Source of the DNA: JAVBSC01 sp031547305
GTDB lineage: Bacteria > Desulfobacterota > Desulfovibrionia > Desulfovibrionales > Desulfovibrionaceae
NCBI GenBank assembly: GCA_031547305.1
Contig: JAVBSC010000058.1
Span: 1-64,000, forward strand
Length of the DNA: 64,000 bases
Reading direction: 5' to 3'
Made by a program: the position numbers and the translations under genes. This document shows positions 21,439 through 29,888 of the stretch, in pieces (position 1 is the stretch's first letter; the number at the start of each line of letters is the position of its first letter). The notes below the pieces were generated by a model, which had not been told where the DNA came from, did no database searches, and saw only the letters and a program-made list of their open reading frames with translations.

Positions 21439-21540
21439 TCAGAGATGGCCGGACTTGAATGCGCCATGGCCGGAGCGCTCCGCATCCGGTTGGTGATACG
21501 AAGCATGCTCCCCATACCGTGACACGTGACATTCCATCAT
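21439..21540 (-). CDS. Possible 33-residue leader peptide upstream of the His-rich gene
   Basis: A tandem ATGATG at 21540-21535 is preceded by GAGAGGAG with seven bases spacing, and the frame runs 33 codons to TGA at 21439. The peptide contains five histidines and one cysteine (begins MMECHVSRYGEH), a composition like that of the next gene, which begins 33 bases downstream. It may be a separate small protein or a leader affecting the His-rich gene. No homology can be judged at this length. Confidence 0.4.
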   Translation of the reverse strand: MMECHVSRYGEHASYHQPDAERSGHGAFKSGHL

Positions 21541-21836
21541 ATTAATTCTCCTCTCCCCAAAAGACAGGGGTAGGACATTATAAACATAATGTTTCCAGGA
21601 TATGCGTTTATATTCTTTACAAACGCGGATCGGAAAGTGTCAAAAAATCTCCATGGTTATATTGCAAGCGGTGTGAGCGAGCCCGAAGCCGCGTTTGCCG
21701 GCCATCCGATCCGATTTTTTTGCCTTGTACACCCAGGACCTGGCACTTGCCGACATGCCTTATCTAAGGTATATACATAAAGTAGGATGAGGAATCCCTG
21801 ATAAAGGCCTAGGATTGAAAAACCTGGAGGCAGGCC

Positions 21837-22199
21837 GTGAAGACAAGACGAACGCTTAACAGGGGCGCGGAGAATTTATGCCGCCTGGCGGTATTCCTGC
21901 CCGTGCTCAACATTATTGTAAAGGGCGTCCTGATGCTTATTACCGGCGAATGGTTCAGAGTGCCGGCGAGCAGGATCATCGCCCTGATTTACCCTGGCTT
22001 TGACGTGGACAATCTGCCGCGTTTTGTCGGCGGGCCGTACTTGAATTCCATACGGGACTTCATGCTGCGCGACGCCGAAGCCTGGGTGGTCATGTCCTGT
22101 TGTTGCATTCTGCTGGCCATGCTGCTCTTTTTTATAAGCCTGCTCATAGGCCGCCGTGGCCCGGATGTGAAACTCCACCAGATCCGTCACGGGCACTAG
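21837..22199 (+). CDS. Hypothetical small inner-membrane protein
   Basis: A 120-residue protein starting at GTG with GGAGG six bases upstream. Two hydrophobic segments are visible, about residues 17-36 (LAVFLPVLNIIVKGVLMLI) and 83-106 (WVVMSCCCILLAMLLFF), with a loop of about 45 residues between. The ends are basic. I do not recognise a family. The 296 bases upstream (21541-21836) show no convincing gene. Confidence 0.6.
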   Translation: MKTRRTLNRGAENLCRLAVFLPVLNIIVKGVLMLITGEWFRVPASRIIALIYPGFDVDNLPRFVGGPYLNSIRDFMLRDAEAWVVMSCCCILLAMLLFFISLLIGRRGPDVKLHQIRHGH

Positions 22200-22338
22200 G
22201 ACTGGTTTCCAGTAATCATGGCCGGCATTCTTGTCTGGCAGCCGGCCAAAGCCCGCGAATATTTTGCGCCCCACGTTTTTTTGTTGATTATTGCCGCGCG
22301 CAGGCATAGTCGAGGGAAAACGTAATTTGAGGTGGGCC

Positions 22339-22692
22339 GTGCCTTTATCCTTGCCTGTTCCCCTTGTCACAGTGGGTCTTCTGATCGCCTCCAACGTATT
22401 CATGACTTTTGCCTGGTACGGGCATCTGAAGTACCGCGGCTCAGCCCTGCCTCTGGTCATTCTGATCAGTTGGGGCATAGCTTTTTTTGAGTACTGCCTT
22501 CAAGTGCCGGCCAACCGCATGGGCTTTGGCTATTTTAATGCGGCGGAACTCAAGACCATCCAGGAAATCATCTCCTTGAGCGTATTCATGGTCTTTGCCG
22601 TGCTCTATCTGGGGGAACCCCTGAAGTGGAATTACATAGCCGGATTCGCCCTGATGGCGGCCGCGGCTTTTGTGATTTTCAAGGAATGGTAG
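22339..22692 (+). CDS. DUF486 (DMT-like) small membrane protein
   Basis: About 117 residues with four hydrophobic segments and the DUF486 hallmarks FMTFAWYGHLKY, ISWGIAFFEYCLQVPANRMGF and QEIISLSVFMVFAVLYLGEPL. The family is a half-size relative of drug/metabolite transporters; its substrate is unknown. I prefer the GTG at 22339, after a GAGG-like site; an upstream start at 22291 would add 16 polar residues. It ends four bases before a convergent small gene. Confidence 0.8.
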   Translation: MPLSLPVPLVTVGLLIASNVFMTFAWYGHLKYRGSALPLVILISWGIAFFEYCLQVPANRMGFGYFNAAELKTIQEIISLSVFMVFAVLYLGEPLKWNYIAGFALMAAAAFVIFKEW

Positions 22693-22695
22693 ACT

Positions 22696-22998
22696 TCAGC
22701 TTTCGCTGAACGGGACAATTTTAAAATTCACGCTGGCCTGCATGTCGCTCAGGTGCTCAATGAGCTCTTCCTTCTGCTGGGGGGAGAACACCAGTTTCAG
22801 CACGGAAGCCCAGCGATCAATAACAGAAGTGTAGGCCAGATTATCCCTGGCTTCCAGAAGGTAGCGAAAAAGGCGCACTTCCTGTGGCTCCATCTGCACG
22901 TACAGGACCGAAGAGTATTCCGGAGCCGGCTCTGGCTTTTTTTTACCGAACTTGCGCCGTTTTTCCTTGAAGAGTGTGGGAGCATTACTTATAGTCAC
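22696..22998 (-). CDS. Small cytoplasmic protein resembling DUF4911
   Basis: A 100-residue soluble protein with a GTG start. After a basic N-terminus (KEKRRKFGKKK) comes VLYVQMEPQEVRLFRYLLEARDNLAYTSVID and a C-terminal helix-strand unit (SPQQKEELIEHLSDM), a pattern resembling DUF4911 proteins of deltaproteobacteria. The function is unknown. It converges with the DUF486 gene. The ribosome site is weak, so the start is uncertain. Confidence 0.6.
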   Translation of the reverse strand: MTISNAPTLFKEKRRKFGKKKPEPAPEYSSVLYVQMEPQEVRLFRYLLEARDNLAYTSVIDRWASVLKLVFSPQQKEELIEHLSDMQASVNFKIVPFSES

Positions 22999-23382
22999 AG
23001 ATTCCGTTTACTCTCATTATGAAAAAAAGACAAGACAATATGCTGAAAAAGTTGAATTTTCTTTAATATTAATGAATAAATTTAATCTAGAATATATCAC
23101 TCTTATTTTATTAACTTATTTACACTGGCGAACCCGCTCCGGAATGATCTGGCGCGAAAACTTTTGTAAAACCGTCTAACTAGGCGGTCCACCTGAATAT
23201 AGGGATAACAGACAATCGCTGCTTGTTTTATTTTTCACAATTTTAGGCAAAATACCACATTATATAAATGAAAAAAATCATTTATAAAAAATCAGGTAAT
23301 TAAAATATCTAATATTTTTAATTTAAATTATTTTACTCAATATTTACTAACGATAACTACGCATAATAGTTGATTTTTTCAT
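22999..23382. other. AT-rich gene-free stretch with an AT palindrome
   Basis: 384 bases, strikingly AT-rich against the GC-rich surroundings, with no supported gene. It holds one perfect inverted repeat, TATAAATGA-N6-TCATTTATA at 23263-23286, and an ACCG/CGGT short stem near 23170. It lies downstream of rnhB and upstream of the DUF4911-like gene, so it probably contains the latter's promoter. Confidence 0.5.
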
Positions 23383-24090
23383 CTAGATAAATTTTAGTTG
23401 CTCCGCGTCCCGGCGTAGCGGTCTGAAGCTTTGGCGGTGCTGGGCGCAGGGTCCTAGCCTGGCCAGGCATTCCAGGTGCTCTCGGGTGCCATAGCCTTTG
23501 TGACGTTCTAAGCTGTAGCCCGGATAACGCCGGGAAAGCGCCACCAGCAGGGAATCCCGCCAGGTTTTGGCCAGAATCGACGCCGCGGAAACGGCCGGCA
23601 CCAGGGCATCGCCGTCCACCACCGGCCATTGGACGGGCAAGGATGGAGACGGCGCCTTGAAGGCGGCCCGCCAGGCTTCCGGCCTGATGGAGTGCGGGCC
23701 GTCAACCACCAAAGGGCAGTCCGCCGCGTTTAGGGCCGCCGTTCGTCGCCACAGGCTTATGACCGCCCGGCTCATGGACCTGAACGTGGCGTTCAGAATA
23801 TTCACCCGGTCAATCTCCGCCGGCCAGGATACCCCCAGCCCCCAGCCCAGAGCCACGCCCTGGATTAGTCCGGCCAGAACAACGCGCCGCTCCGCCAAAA
23901 TCTTCTTGGAGTCCCCCAGCCCTTCCATAGCGCCTTCAGGCAACTCCCTTGGCAACAGCACAGCCGCGGCCACAACCGGTCCGGCCAGACAGCCGCGGCC
24001 CGCTTCATCAACGCCTATGTAAGGCCAGTTTGGAACAAAACCACCCGGCGTCAGGCGCGCCTGAAGCCGGGTGGTTTCATGAACCGGCAT
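23383..24090 (-). CDS. rnhB: Ribonuclease HII
   Basis: A 235-residue type 2 RNase H that removes RNA from RNA-DNA hybrids, including misincorporated ribonucleotides. The catalytic acidic residues start at D28-E29 (GVDEAGRGCLAGPV); the later VDGP and DGDALVPAVSAASILAK segments supply the others, followed by the usual RRYPGYSLERHKGYGT. It starts eight bases after rplS, in the common trmD-rplS-rnhB order. The C-terminus FRPLRRDAEQ is typical. Confidence 0.95.
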   Translation of the reverse strand: MPVHETTRLQARLTPGGFVPNWPYIGVDEAGRGCLAGPVVAAAVLLPRELPEGAMEGLGDSKKILAERRVVLAGLIQGVALGWGLGVSWPAEIDRVNILNATFRSMSRAVISLWRRTAALNAADCPLVVDGPHSIRPEAWRAAFKAPSPSLPVQWPVVDGDALVPAVSAASILAKTWRDSLLVALSRRYPGYSLERHKGYGTREHLECLARLGPCAQHRQSFRPLRRDAEQLKFI

Positions 24091-24098
24091 ATTAAAAG

Positions 24099-24446
24099 TT
24101 ACCAGATATTTTTGGGTTTGATGCGGGCGGCCTTACCCTTGAGGTTGCGCAGATAATACAGGCGGCTGCGGCGCACACGGCCCTGGGTGATCACTTCCAC
24201 TCTTTCAATGAAGGGGGAGTGCAGGGGGAAGATGCGTTCCACGCCGACGCCGTCGGAAATTTTGCGCACGGTAAAGGTGGCGTTCACAGTGCCGCGCTGG
24301 ATGCGGATAACGTTGCCCTGAAAAATCTGCACCCGCTCTTTTTCGCCTTCCACAATGCGCATGTGAACCTTTATGTTGTCGCCGGATTTAAAGCGCGGCA
24401 GATCCATGCGCAGATGTTCCATTTCGATTTTTTTAATGATGTTCAT
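24099..24446 (-). CDS. rplS: Large ribosomal subunit protein bL19
   Basis: A 115-residue bL19, full length, with the hallmark segments FKSGDNIKVHMRIVEGEKERVQIFQG and IRRGTVNATFTVRKIS-like sequence (here IQRGTVNATFTVRK), and VGVERIFPLHSP. It sits at the 30S-50S interface of the ribosome. AGGA precedes the ATG by a few bases ('aggatgctgct'). It lies 55 bases after trmD and just before rnhB, one operon. Confidence 0.97.
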   Translation of the reverse strand: MNIIKKIEMEHLRMDLPRFKSGDNIKVHMRIVEGEKERVQIFQGNVIRIQRGTVNATFTVRKISDGVGVERIFPLHSPFIERVEVITQGRVRRSRLYYLRNLKGKAARIKPKNIW

Positions 24447-24501
24447 AGCAGCATCCTTTTATATAAGCGGATAATTCTTCATATTCACGGGCCCGGGCGG
24501 C

Positions 24502-25797
24502 TCAGCGCCAGTCGCCTAAAATTCTGTCCATCATGATGGCCGCCGCCGCGCGCACGGAAAGGTGGTTATACTCACCGGCCCAGCGCAAGGGCGGCAACAC
24601 GGCCCCGCACAAATCCAGAGCTTCCGGCGCGAGACCGTGCCCGGTGCCCAGGAGCAGCAACACGGGCCGTTCATTCAACTGGCGGCGCAAATCCTCAAAT
24701 CCCAGGCTACCAGCGCCTTGGGCGCTGGTGGCAACCAGCAGAGGGGCCTGGCCGCAACGTTCTGTTATGCCCGAGACGGCCGCCGCTATGGATTCCACTC
24801 CCCGGACCAATTCCAAAGCCTTACGGCGATCCGGATTGCTCCGTGCGCCCGGACCGCTGACCCAATGCCCGCAGAGCTTATCCAGCAAGGCAAGCTGATC
24901 TTTAAATGGAGTGACCACATAAAAAGCGGCCAGACCATAGCTGCACGAACTGCGGGCTATATCGTGAATGTCAAGATTTGTCAAAGAAACGGCCACAGAT
25001 TTTTCATCTTTATCCAGGACCGGGTGGTGGACCAAGGCGCAGAACAGGTTCCGGCCAGGCCGCGCCCGGGGCAGGCCGCGCAAAAAATCCATTTCCGTCC
25101 TGCTCAGCCCGGCCTTGTCCAGAAGATCCGGCCGCTGCGCCGATGTGGCCCGGAGCGACTCCTGGCGCCGCCAGGCCGCTATTTCCGCATGGTTGCCGGA
25201 ACGCAACACCGCCGGCACCTCCAGACCCTCAAATACTTCCGGCCGGGTATAGTGCGGGTATTCCAAAGCTCCGGCGCTGAAGCTTTCCTCCCTGCCGGAA
25301 TCCTCATGCCCCATAAAACCCGGCAAAAGCCGGGCCGTAGCCTCAATAAGGGACAGAGCCGCGACCTCTCCGCCGTTAAGCACAAAATCACCCACGGAAA
25401 CCGCTTCCGTCGGGAACAGATTTTCCAGCCTGGCGTCGAAACCTTCGTAGCGGCCGCAGATGATGGTCAGACGTTCTTCGCGGGCAAACTCCTCCGCCAG
25501 ACCCTGATCAAACTTGCGGCCACGGGGAGAAAGCAGGATCAGCCGGCCCGGACCAGGGGCGGAATCCCGCCAGCCCAGGGCGCGCAGTGTTTTGGCCAAC
25601 GGCTCAAGGAGCATGACCATGCCCGGTCCGCCGCCGTAAGGGCGGTCGTCCACGGTATGGTGCGGACCAACTGTCACGGAACGCGGGTTGTGGAAGCGCA
25701 GGTCCACCAGGCCGGAAACCCTGGCCCGCTGCATCAGGCCGCAGGAAAGCGGCTGGTCGAAACATTCCGGAAAAAGCGTTATCAGATCTATGCGCAT
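24502..25797 (-). CDS. trmD: tRNA (guanine-37-N1)-methyltransferase TrmD fused to a second RNA methyltransferase domain
   Basis: A 431-residue fusion. Residues 1 to about 235 are TrmD (SPRGRKFDQ, ICGRYEGFD, VSVGDFVLNGGE, the deep trefoil-knot SAM site), which makes m1G37 in tRNA. Residues about 245-431 (AVSLTNLDIHDIARSS, LLVATSAQGAG, LLLGTGHGLAPE) match the SAM-dependent RNA methyltransferase domain of Pfam PF09936, seen fused to TrmD in Desulfovibrio-type genomes; its RNA target is unknown. The usual rpsP and rimM genes are not upstream. An intrinsic terminator ends only 16 bases before the ATG, with GGGGGG as possible ribosome site. Confidence 0.92.
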   Translation of the reverse strand: MRIDLITLFPECFDQPLSCGLMQRARVSGLVDLRFHNPRSVTVGPHHTVDDRPYGGGPGMVMLLEPLAKTLRALGWRDSAPGPGRLILLSPRGRKFDQGLAEEFAREERLTIICGRYEGFDARLENLFPTEAVSVGDFVLNGGEVAALSLIEATARLLPGFMGHEDSGREESFSAGALEYPHYTRPEVFEGLEVPAVLRSGNHAEIAAWRRQESLRATSAQRPDLLDKAGLSRTEMDFLRGLPRARPGRNLFCALVHHPVLDKDEKSVAVSLTNLDIHDIARSSCSYGLAAFYVVTPFKDQLALLDKLCGHWVSGPGARSNPDRRKALELVRGVESIAAAVSGITERCGQAPLLVATSAQGAGSLGFEDLRRQLNERPVLLLLGTGHGLAPEALDLCGAVLPPLRWAGEYNHLSVRAAAAIMMDRILGDWR

Positions 25798-25813
25798 GCG
25801 CCCCCCGCATATG

Positions 25814-25850
25814 AAAAACCAAGGGCTTTATGCGGCCCTTGGTCGTTTTT
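25814..25850. terminator. Bidirectional terminator immediately upstream of trmD
   Basis: ACCAAGGGC (25818-25826) pairs with GCCCTTGGT (25835-25843) across an 8-base loop, flanked by AAAAA and TTTTT, so it can work on either strand. On the minus strand it closes the hypothetical gene at 25887-26279, yet it lies only 16 bases before trmD. Either trmD has a promoter inside this region, or this is an attenuator. Confidence 0.85.
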
Positions 25851-25886
25851 CAAGAGGGGGGAGTGTAGATTATTCGGACGGAAAGG

Positions 25887-26279
25887 TCAAATATTCGCGG
25901 CTTTCAGGCATTCATCCATGCTCTCGCGCAAATCTTCCGCCTGGTCCGGGTTGATCCGGCACAGGCCGAACACGGCCGCAAAAAGCATGTCCGCCGGCAA
26001 AGTGAAGTCGTGCCGGCCGTTGTTGATGCGGCAAAGCCCATTTTCCGACTGCAGCACGTACAAGCGACGGCTTTTTTCTTCACCGGCTCCGGACACGATG
26101 TGGTAAACCATGCGGGAATCGGAAGTGACAAACAGCTTCATCCGGGTGATTCCACCCGACTCCTCGTCAAAAAAAGAGGCTTCGGAAAAAAGGCGGCCGG
26201 TAAAGCTGAAGTCCGAACCGACATCGTTTTGCAGGGTAAAAGACTCCACGGCGTGTTCCTGTTTCACATCGTTCCCCAT
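25887..26279 (-). CDS. Hypothetical cytoplasmic protein
   Basis: About 130 residues from ATG 26279, chosen because GGGAG lies seven bases upstream; the frame extends 21 codons further. The sequence is acidic, with no signal peptide or membrane segment. Notable pieces are LFVTSDSRMVYHIVSGAGEEKSRR and LPADMLFAAVFGL, suggesting a mixed alpha/beta fold. I do not recognise a family. It is followed by a clear terminator. Confidence 0.6.
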   Translation of the reverse strand: MGNDVKQEHAVESFTLQNDVGSDFSFTGRLFSEASFFDEESGGITRMKLFVTSDSRMVYHIVSGAGEEKSRRLYVLQSENGLCRINNGRHDFTLPADMLFAAVFGLCRINPDQAEDLRESMDECLKAANI

Positions 26280-26428
26280 TTCTGCACTCCCCTGACAGCG
26301 CCTTTCGCCTGCCCCGCATTCTTGGTCGCTAATAAAAAGCAACAGCCCTATTTATAACACGGCGCGGATAAGGTAAAATGTTTTTTCCGCAAAACACAAT
26401 AATTCAATAACTAAATAATTCAAGCGAG

Positions 26429-26740
26429 TTACCCAAGCAGAGTCAGTTGCTGCGGTCCATCCGGTTTTTGCGGCTTTTCCCTTCCCGCGTCAGCCTGGCG
26501 GGGTTCGCCCGCGACCTGCGCCGGTGTTTCCGGCGCGGACTCTTTACCGAATAATTCTCCGCCGCCCCGGCTGCTCCAGAAAATTTCAAGATCCGAGCGG
26601 GAAATACGGTACTCCCGGCCCAGGCGGGCCGCCCGCAACGCGCCTTCGCCGATAGCCCGGCGCAGAGTCTCTTTATGGCAGGACAATAATTCTGCCGCTT
26701 CCGCCAGAGTGAAAGTAGTCTTTTGCATAGATGCGGTCAT
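26429..26740 (-). CDS. Excisionase/MerR-type helix-turn-helix DNA-binding protein
   Basis: About 103 residues. The N-terminal 50 form a winged-helix excisionase-type domain: FTLAEAAELLSCHKETLRRAIGEGALRAARLGREYRISRSDLEIFW. The rest is a disordered Gly/Pro/Glu-rich tail ending QQLTLLG. Such proteins bind DNA as small regulators or recombination directionality factors, but no integrase, phage or attachment site is nearby. The start is uncertain: ATG 26740, 26764 and 26728 are all possible, and none has a strong ribosome site. Confidence 0.65.
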   Translation of the reverse strand: MTASMQKTTFTLAEAAELLSCHKETLRRAIGEGALRAARLGREYRISRSDLEIFWSSRGGGELFGKESAPETPAQVAGEPRQADAGREKPQKPDGPQQLTLLG

Positions 26741-27128
26741 ATACCCTGCTAAAGCAATTGACATTTGAAACGCGCCACTCGTCGTTCACAGCGGGCAAAG
26801 CACAAAGCCCGTACCCCGCCTACTCCTCATGGGCGCGGAGCCACGCTGCGCATGTCTCCGCTAGGGCATTTCAAGCGTGAACCCGCCCTAATCCACCGGT
26901 ATTTGCCGGACTGCGCCGGATACCACGCAGTTCAATTTATTGTCAGCAGCAGCGACTACTACTCTACTTTTTTGATTAATATCATCTCAAGTCAACTGGT
27001 GTCAACTTTAAACAATCATTTTCATCTGAATTTGCCAGTGGCATTATCCTGTTCAATGCGTACATTACACAGCCCGATAGCATAGGGGGGGGCGCCCGGG
27101 GTAAAGCCATGCCAACACCGCGGCCTTT
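26741..27128. other. Gene-free stretch beside two relics
   Basis: About 390 bases between the excisionase-like gene and the LysE-type remnant. Open frames across it have no ribosome site and no recognisable protein pattern. A GTCAACTGGTGTCAAC repeat near 26993-27008 and a run of seven G at 27087 are the only features seen. It probably holds the promoter of the minus-strand gene and degraded coding sequence. Confidence 0.4.
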
Positions 27129-27513
27129 CCGGCTTACATTTTATTGACCGCCTTTACGCCCGGCCCGAACAACATCACGGCCATGACAAATGTCGGCCGG
27201 TGCGGCCTTAAGGGGGGACGCGCTTCTGCGCCGGGGTGCTGCTGGGTTTTCTGGTGGTAGTGAGTTTGCGCGCCGTCTTCAGCCTGCCCTTGTTCACCTG
27301 ATACCCAAGGTAAAGCCGAGCATGCTTCACGCCGGAGCGGGCTACATTTTATGGCTGGCCTGGGCCGTCCTGGCGGGCAAGCCCAAAAGAAAAAACGCCG
27401 CAAGTCCGGACAGCGCGGCTACCGGCATGCCGCTCCAATTGATCAACTTCAAGGTGAATATCTACGGCCTGACCGCGCTCCCCACATTTACCCTGCCGCC
27501 GCAAATAAAAAAC
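27129..27513 (+). pseudogene. Frameshifted, truncated LysE/RhtB-family amino-acid exporter
   Basis: Three plus-strand frames together rebuild a LysE-type exporter: LLTAFTPGPNNITAMTN from 27141, then GVLLGFLVVVSLRAVFSLPLFT around 27235-27290, then LIPKVKPSMLHAGAGYILWLAWAVL and MPLQLINFKVNIYGLTALPTF. The frame changes twice, sequence near residues 35-45 is compressed, and the last third of the protein is missing. The end of the remnant is overlapped by the terminator of the convergent Sel1 gene. The TPGPNN motif is the family signature. It cannot make a working transporter. Confidence 0.78.
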
Positions 27514-27530
27514 CCGCCTTGACGGGCGGT
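27503..27530 (-). terminator. Intrinsic terminator of the MATE-Sel1 operon
   Basis: On the minus strand a CCGCC/GGCGG stem (27525-27529 with 27514-27518, 6-base loop) is followed by TTTTTTATTT, 21 bases past the Sel1-gene stop. It overlaps the tail of the LysE-type remnant. Confidence 0.8.
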
Positions 27531-27550
27531 GGAGAGTTTTGAAGGAAGCG

Positions 27551-28255
27551 TTACTTGACAGTGCCGAGCAGCTTCAAGGATCTCTGGGCCTGAGGGTGCC
27601 CCTGGGCAGCGGCTTTGTTCATCCAGTAGCGCGACTTTTCCAGATCTTTGGGCACGCCCGCGCCGTTAAGATACATACCGGCCAACTGCATCTGGGCGTC
27701 CGGGTGCCCCAGGCCGGCGGCCTTCTCAAACCAGGCCGCCGCCGCCGCCTCATCTTTGGGCACACCGTCCCCGGCCCTGAGCATGCGGCCCAGACCGTAC
27801 ATAGCGTCGCCCTGCCCCTGGACCGCGGCCTTAAGCCACCAGGCGTAAGCGGATTTCTGATCCGGCTTGCCCAGAGAGCCGCGATGGTACAATAGCCCGA
27901 GCTGGAATTGCGCCTCCGGGTGCCCGGCCTGACCGGCTTTCTGCCAGAAAGATTCCGCTGACTGAAAATCCGGCTTGGGCAGGCCGTCGCCCCTGACGGC
28001 CATCAGTCCCATGGCGAAAAGCGCGTCCCTGTTGCCCTGATCCGCCAAAGGTATGAGCACTCCCCTGGCTTTGCCATAATCCTTGCCCGTGTAGGCTTTG
28101 TTGGCTTCCAGCATCGGGTTGGCCGAAGCCGCCGGAGCGCTCTTTACAGCGCTTTTGGCGGGCGGCGGACTTTTTTTATCCGCGGCCTCGGCTGGAACCT
28201 GCGGCAGCAAAGCGCAAATCAACAAAAAAAGCAGGGCTGTTTTAAGCTCGTACAT
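27551..28255 (-). CDS. Secreted Sel1-repeat (TPR-like) protein
   Basis: About 234 residues from ATG 28255 (GCGAGG five bases upstream; the longer frame overlaps the MATE gene). A signal peptide (ALLFLLICALLPQVPAEAA) is followed by a Lys/Pro/Ser linker and four to five Sel1 repeats (DQGNRDALFAMGLMAVRGDG, AGQAGHPEAQFQLGLLYHRG, GLGHPDAQMQLAGMYLNGAG). Sel1 repeats are alpha-solenoid protein-interaction scaffolds, here expected in the periplasm. The partner is unknown. It lies 26 bases after the MATE exporter gene and shares its terminator. Confidence 0.85.
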   Translation of the reverse strand: MYELKTALLFLLICALLPQVPAEAADKKSPPPAKSAVKSAPAASANPMLEANKAYTGKDYGKARGVLIPLADQGNRDALFAMGLMAVRGDGLPKPDFQSAESFWQKAGQAGHPEAQFQLGLLYHRGSLGKPDQKSAYAWWLKAAVQGQGDAMYGLGRMLRAGDGVPKDEAAAAAWFEKAAGLGHPDAQMQLAGMYLNGAGVPKDLEKSRYWMNKAAAQGHPQAQRSLKLLGTVK

Positions 28256-28281
28256 CCGGGCCTCGCTGAGCGGGTAGCGGG

Positions 28282-29682
28282 TCACAGGGGCGGGGCAGTC
28301 TCCACCACCCTTATCCCGTGCCATTTTCTTTGCTTGTAACGCAGAAAAGCGCAGCCCGCCAGCACCACTATGTACACGGTCAGGACAATCCAGAAGCTGA
28401 TCAGCCCTTCCATGCCCCAGGCCCTTAAAAGCAGGATCGGCAGGGCCAGAACGCCAATGCCGCAGCCAAGCATGATCAACATGACCGCCAGAGTGTCGCC
28501 CGCGCCCTTGAGCGCGCCAAAGTACACCAGGTTGAAGGAATCGGTAAGGGAATAGGCGGCCACAAAGCAGAGCAGCAGTATGCCGGCCTCGCGCACCGGC
28601 AAAAAATCCTCCGGCCGCATGTTGCCGGGAGCAAAAGCGTCCATGAGCGGTCCGGCAAAAAGCACGAAAATAGCGGCTACCGGCACAATATAGGCCAGGA
28701 TCAGCCAGATGCTGTTGGCGGTGATCCGTTCAGCCTCCAGCGGCCGGCCGCGCCCCATGGCTTGTCCCACCAGGGCGGCCACGGCCATGTTTAAGCCAAG
28801 CATGGGCGTGAACACCAGGGAATTTATGGAAAACACGATGTTACTGGCCGCCATGGCCACAGACCCAAGGCCGCCCACCATGAAGACAAACCAGGAAAAA
28901 ATGACCAGATCCAGAAACATGTTCAAGCCGCTGGGCAGGCCGTAGCGCAATAGGCGCAGGAACATGGCCGGATTGAACCGCCAGGAGCTGGATACGCAAT
29001 AAAGTTCGTCGTTTTGCCGGGTAAAAATATGGACGACCAGAATGGCCGCCGCCACTGCCGATCCGAGAACCGTACTCAGCCCGGCTCCGACTATGCCCAT
29101 TTCGGGAAATCCCCAGACCCCGAATATAAGAGCGTAATCCAGCGGAATATTGACCACCGCCGCGCTCAGACTGGCCAACATGACCACCCTGGTATGCCCC
29201 AGGCCGGAATAAAAGGCTCCCAGGGCGGCGCCCAGGAGCGGGAATACCCCGCCGGCGGAAAGAATGATGAAGTATGAGGACTCCAGTTCCTGAATATCCG
29301 GCTGATGCCCGGTCCAGGCAAAAAAGGCGTCCGCGAAAAGGCAGGAAAAAAGCATGATCGCTCCGCCCGCCAGCGCGCACCAGATGCCCTGCCACAAGGC
29401 GGGCCCCACATTTTCCAAAGCCCTGGATCCGACATACTGGGCGATCAGAACGGAGGAATAGCCGCAAAACCCCATAAAGGCGACCTGCGGAGTGAATGAG
29501 GCCAGGGCGGCCGGCAAGGCCGCGCTTATGGAGCTTAGCGAATAATGGCTGAGGAACAGGCGATCCGTAAACTGCATAATTGTGGAAGAAGCCATCCCCG
29601 CCACCAAAGGCAGTCCGACGCGCAGAATGTACCGAAATCCCTGGGGGGCTTCCCAACGCTTTTTTAAATCCAACTTTGGCAT
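28282..29682 (-). CDS. MATE-family multidrug/metabolite exporter
   Basis: A 466-residue inner-membrane protein with about twelve hydrophobic helices in two related halves. The N-terminal half shows GLPLVAGMASSTIMQFTDRLFLSHYS and the second MFLDLVIFSWFVFMVGGLG, AASNIVFSINSLVFTPMLGLNMA and VGQAMGRGR, typical of MATE (NorM-like) transporters that export cationic compounds using sodium or proton gradients. The substrate is unknown. The gene is divergent from the DUF4915-like gene across an AT-rich gap, and upstream of the Sel1 gene. Confidence 0.9.
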   Translation of the reverse strand: MPKLDLKKRWEAPQGFRYILRVGLPLVAGMASSTIMQFTDRLFLSHYSLSSISAALPAALASFTPQVAFMGFCGYSSVLIAQYVGSRALENVGPALWQGIWCALAGGAIMLFSCLFADAFFAWTGHQPDIQELESSYFIILSAGGVFPLLGAALGAFYSGLGHTRVVMLASLSAAVVNIPLDYALIFGVWGFPEMGIVGAGLSTVLGSAVAAAILVVHIFTRQNDELYCVSSSWRFNPAMFLRLLRYGLPSGLNMFLDLVIFSWFVFMVGGLGSVAMAASNIVFSINSLVFTPMLGLNMAVAALVGQAMGRGRPLEAERITANSIWLILAYIVPVAAIFVLFAGPLMDAFAPGNMRPEDFLPVREAGILLLCFVAAYSLTDSFNLVYFGALKGAGDTLAVMLIMLGCGIGVLALPILLLRAWGMEGLISFWIVLTVYIVVLAGCAFLRYKQRKWHGIRVVETAPPL

Positions 29683-29888
29683 CCGTTAAAAATAGGACAG
29701 AAAATTTTTTTTGTCAGCCCCTGCCCCAAAATAATTAATAGTGCTATATTCTGTTATTGTAACGGTATATTGCTTTCTTGAAAAAATATATAATACAATA
29801 TAAAATTGTCCTTTGCCGCCGACAGCTAAAAAAACAGTACTCAACCACATTATCATACGAATGCGGTTCCGGCATTGCGAGCGAGTGA

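Noticed and set aside
21589..21780. 63-codon plus-strand frame
   Set aside because: There is no ribosome site, the composition is mixed, and no family is recognisable; I left the region as gene-free.
24562..26106. Open frame of 514 codons on the plus strand
   Set aside because: It is opposite trmD and the next gene and has a low-complexity, Arg/Gln-rich translation with no recognisable motif.
26429..26740. Prophage or integrative element around the excisionase-like gene
   Set aside because: There is no integrase, attachment repeat, tRNA junction or phage gene in the neighbourhood.
27134..27403. 89-codon minus-strand frame
   Set aside because: It is antisense to the LysE-type remnant, which explains the sequence better.
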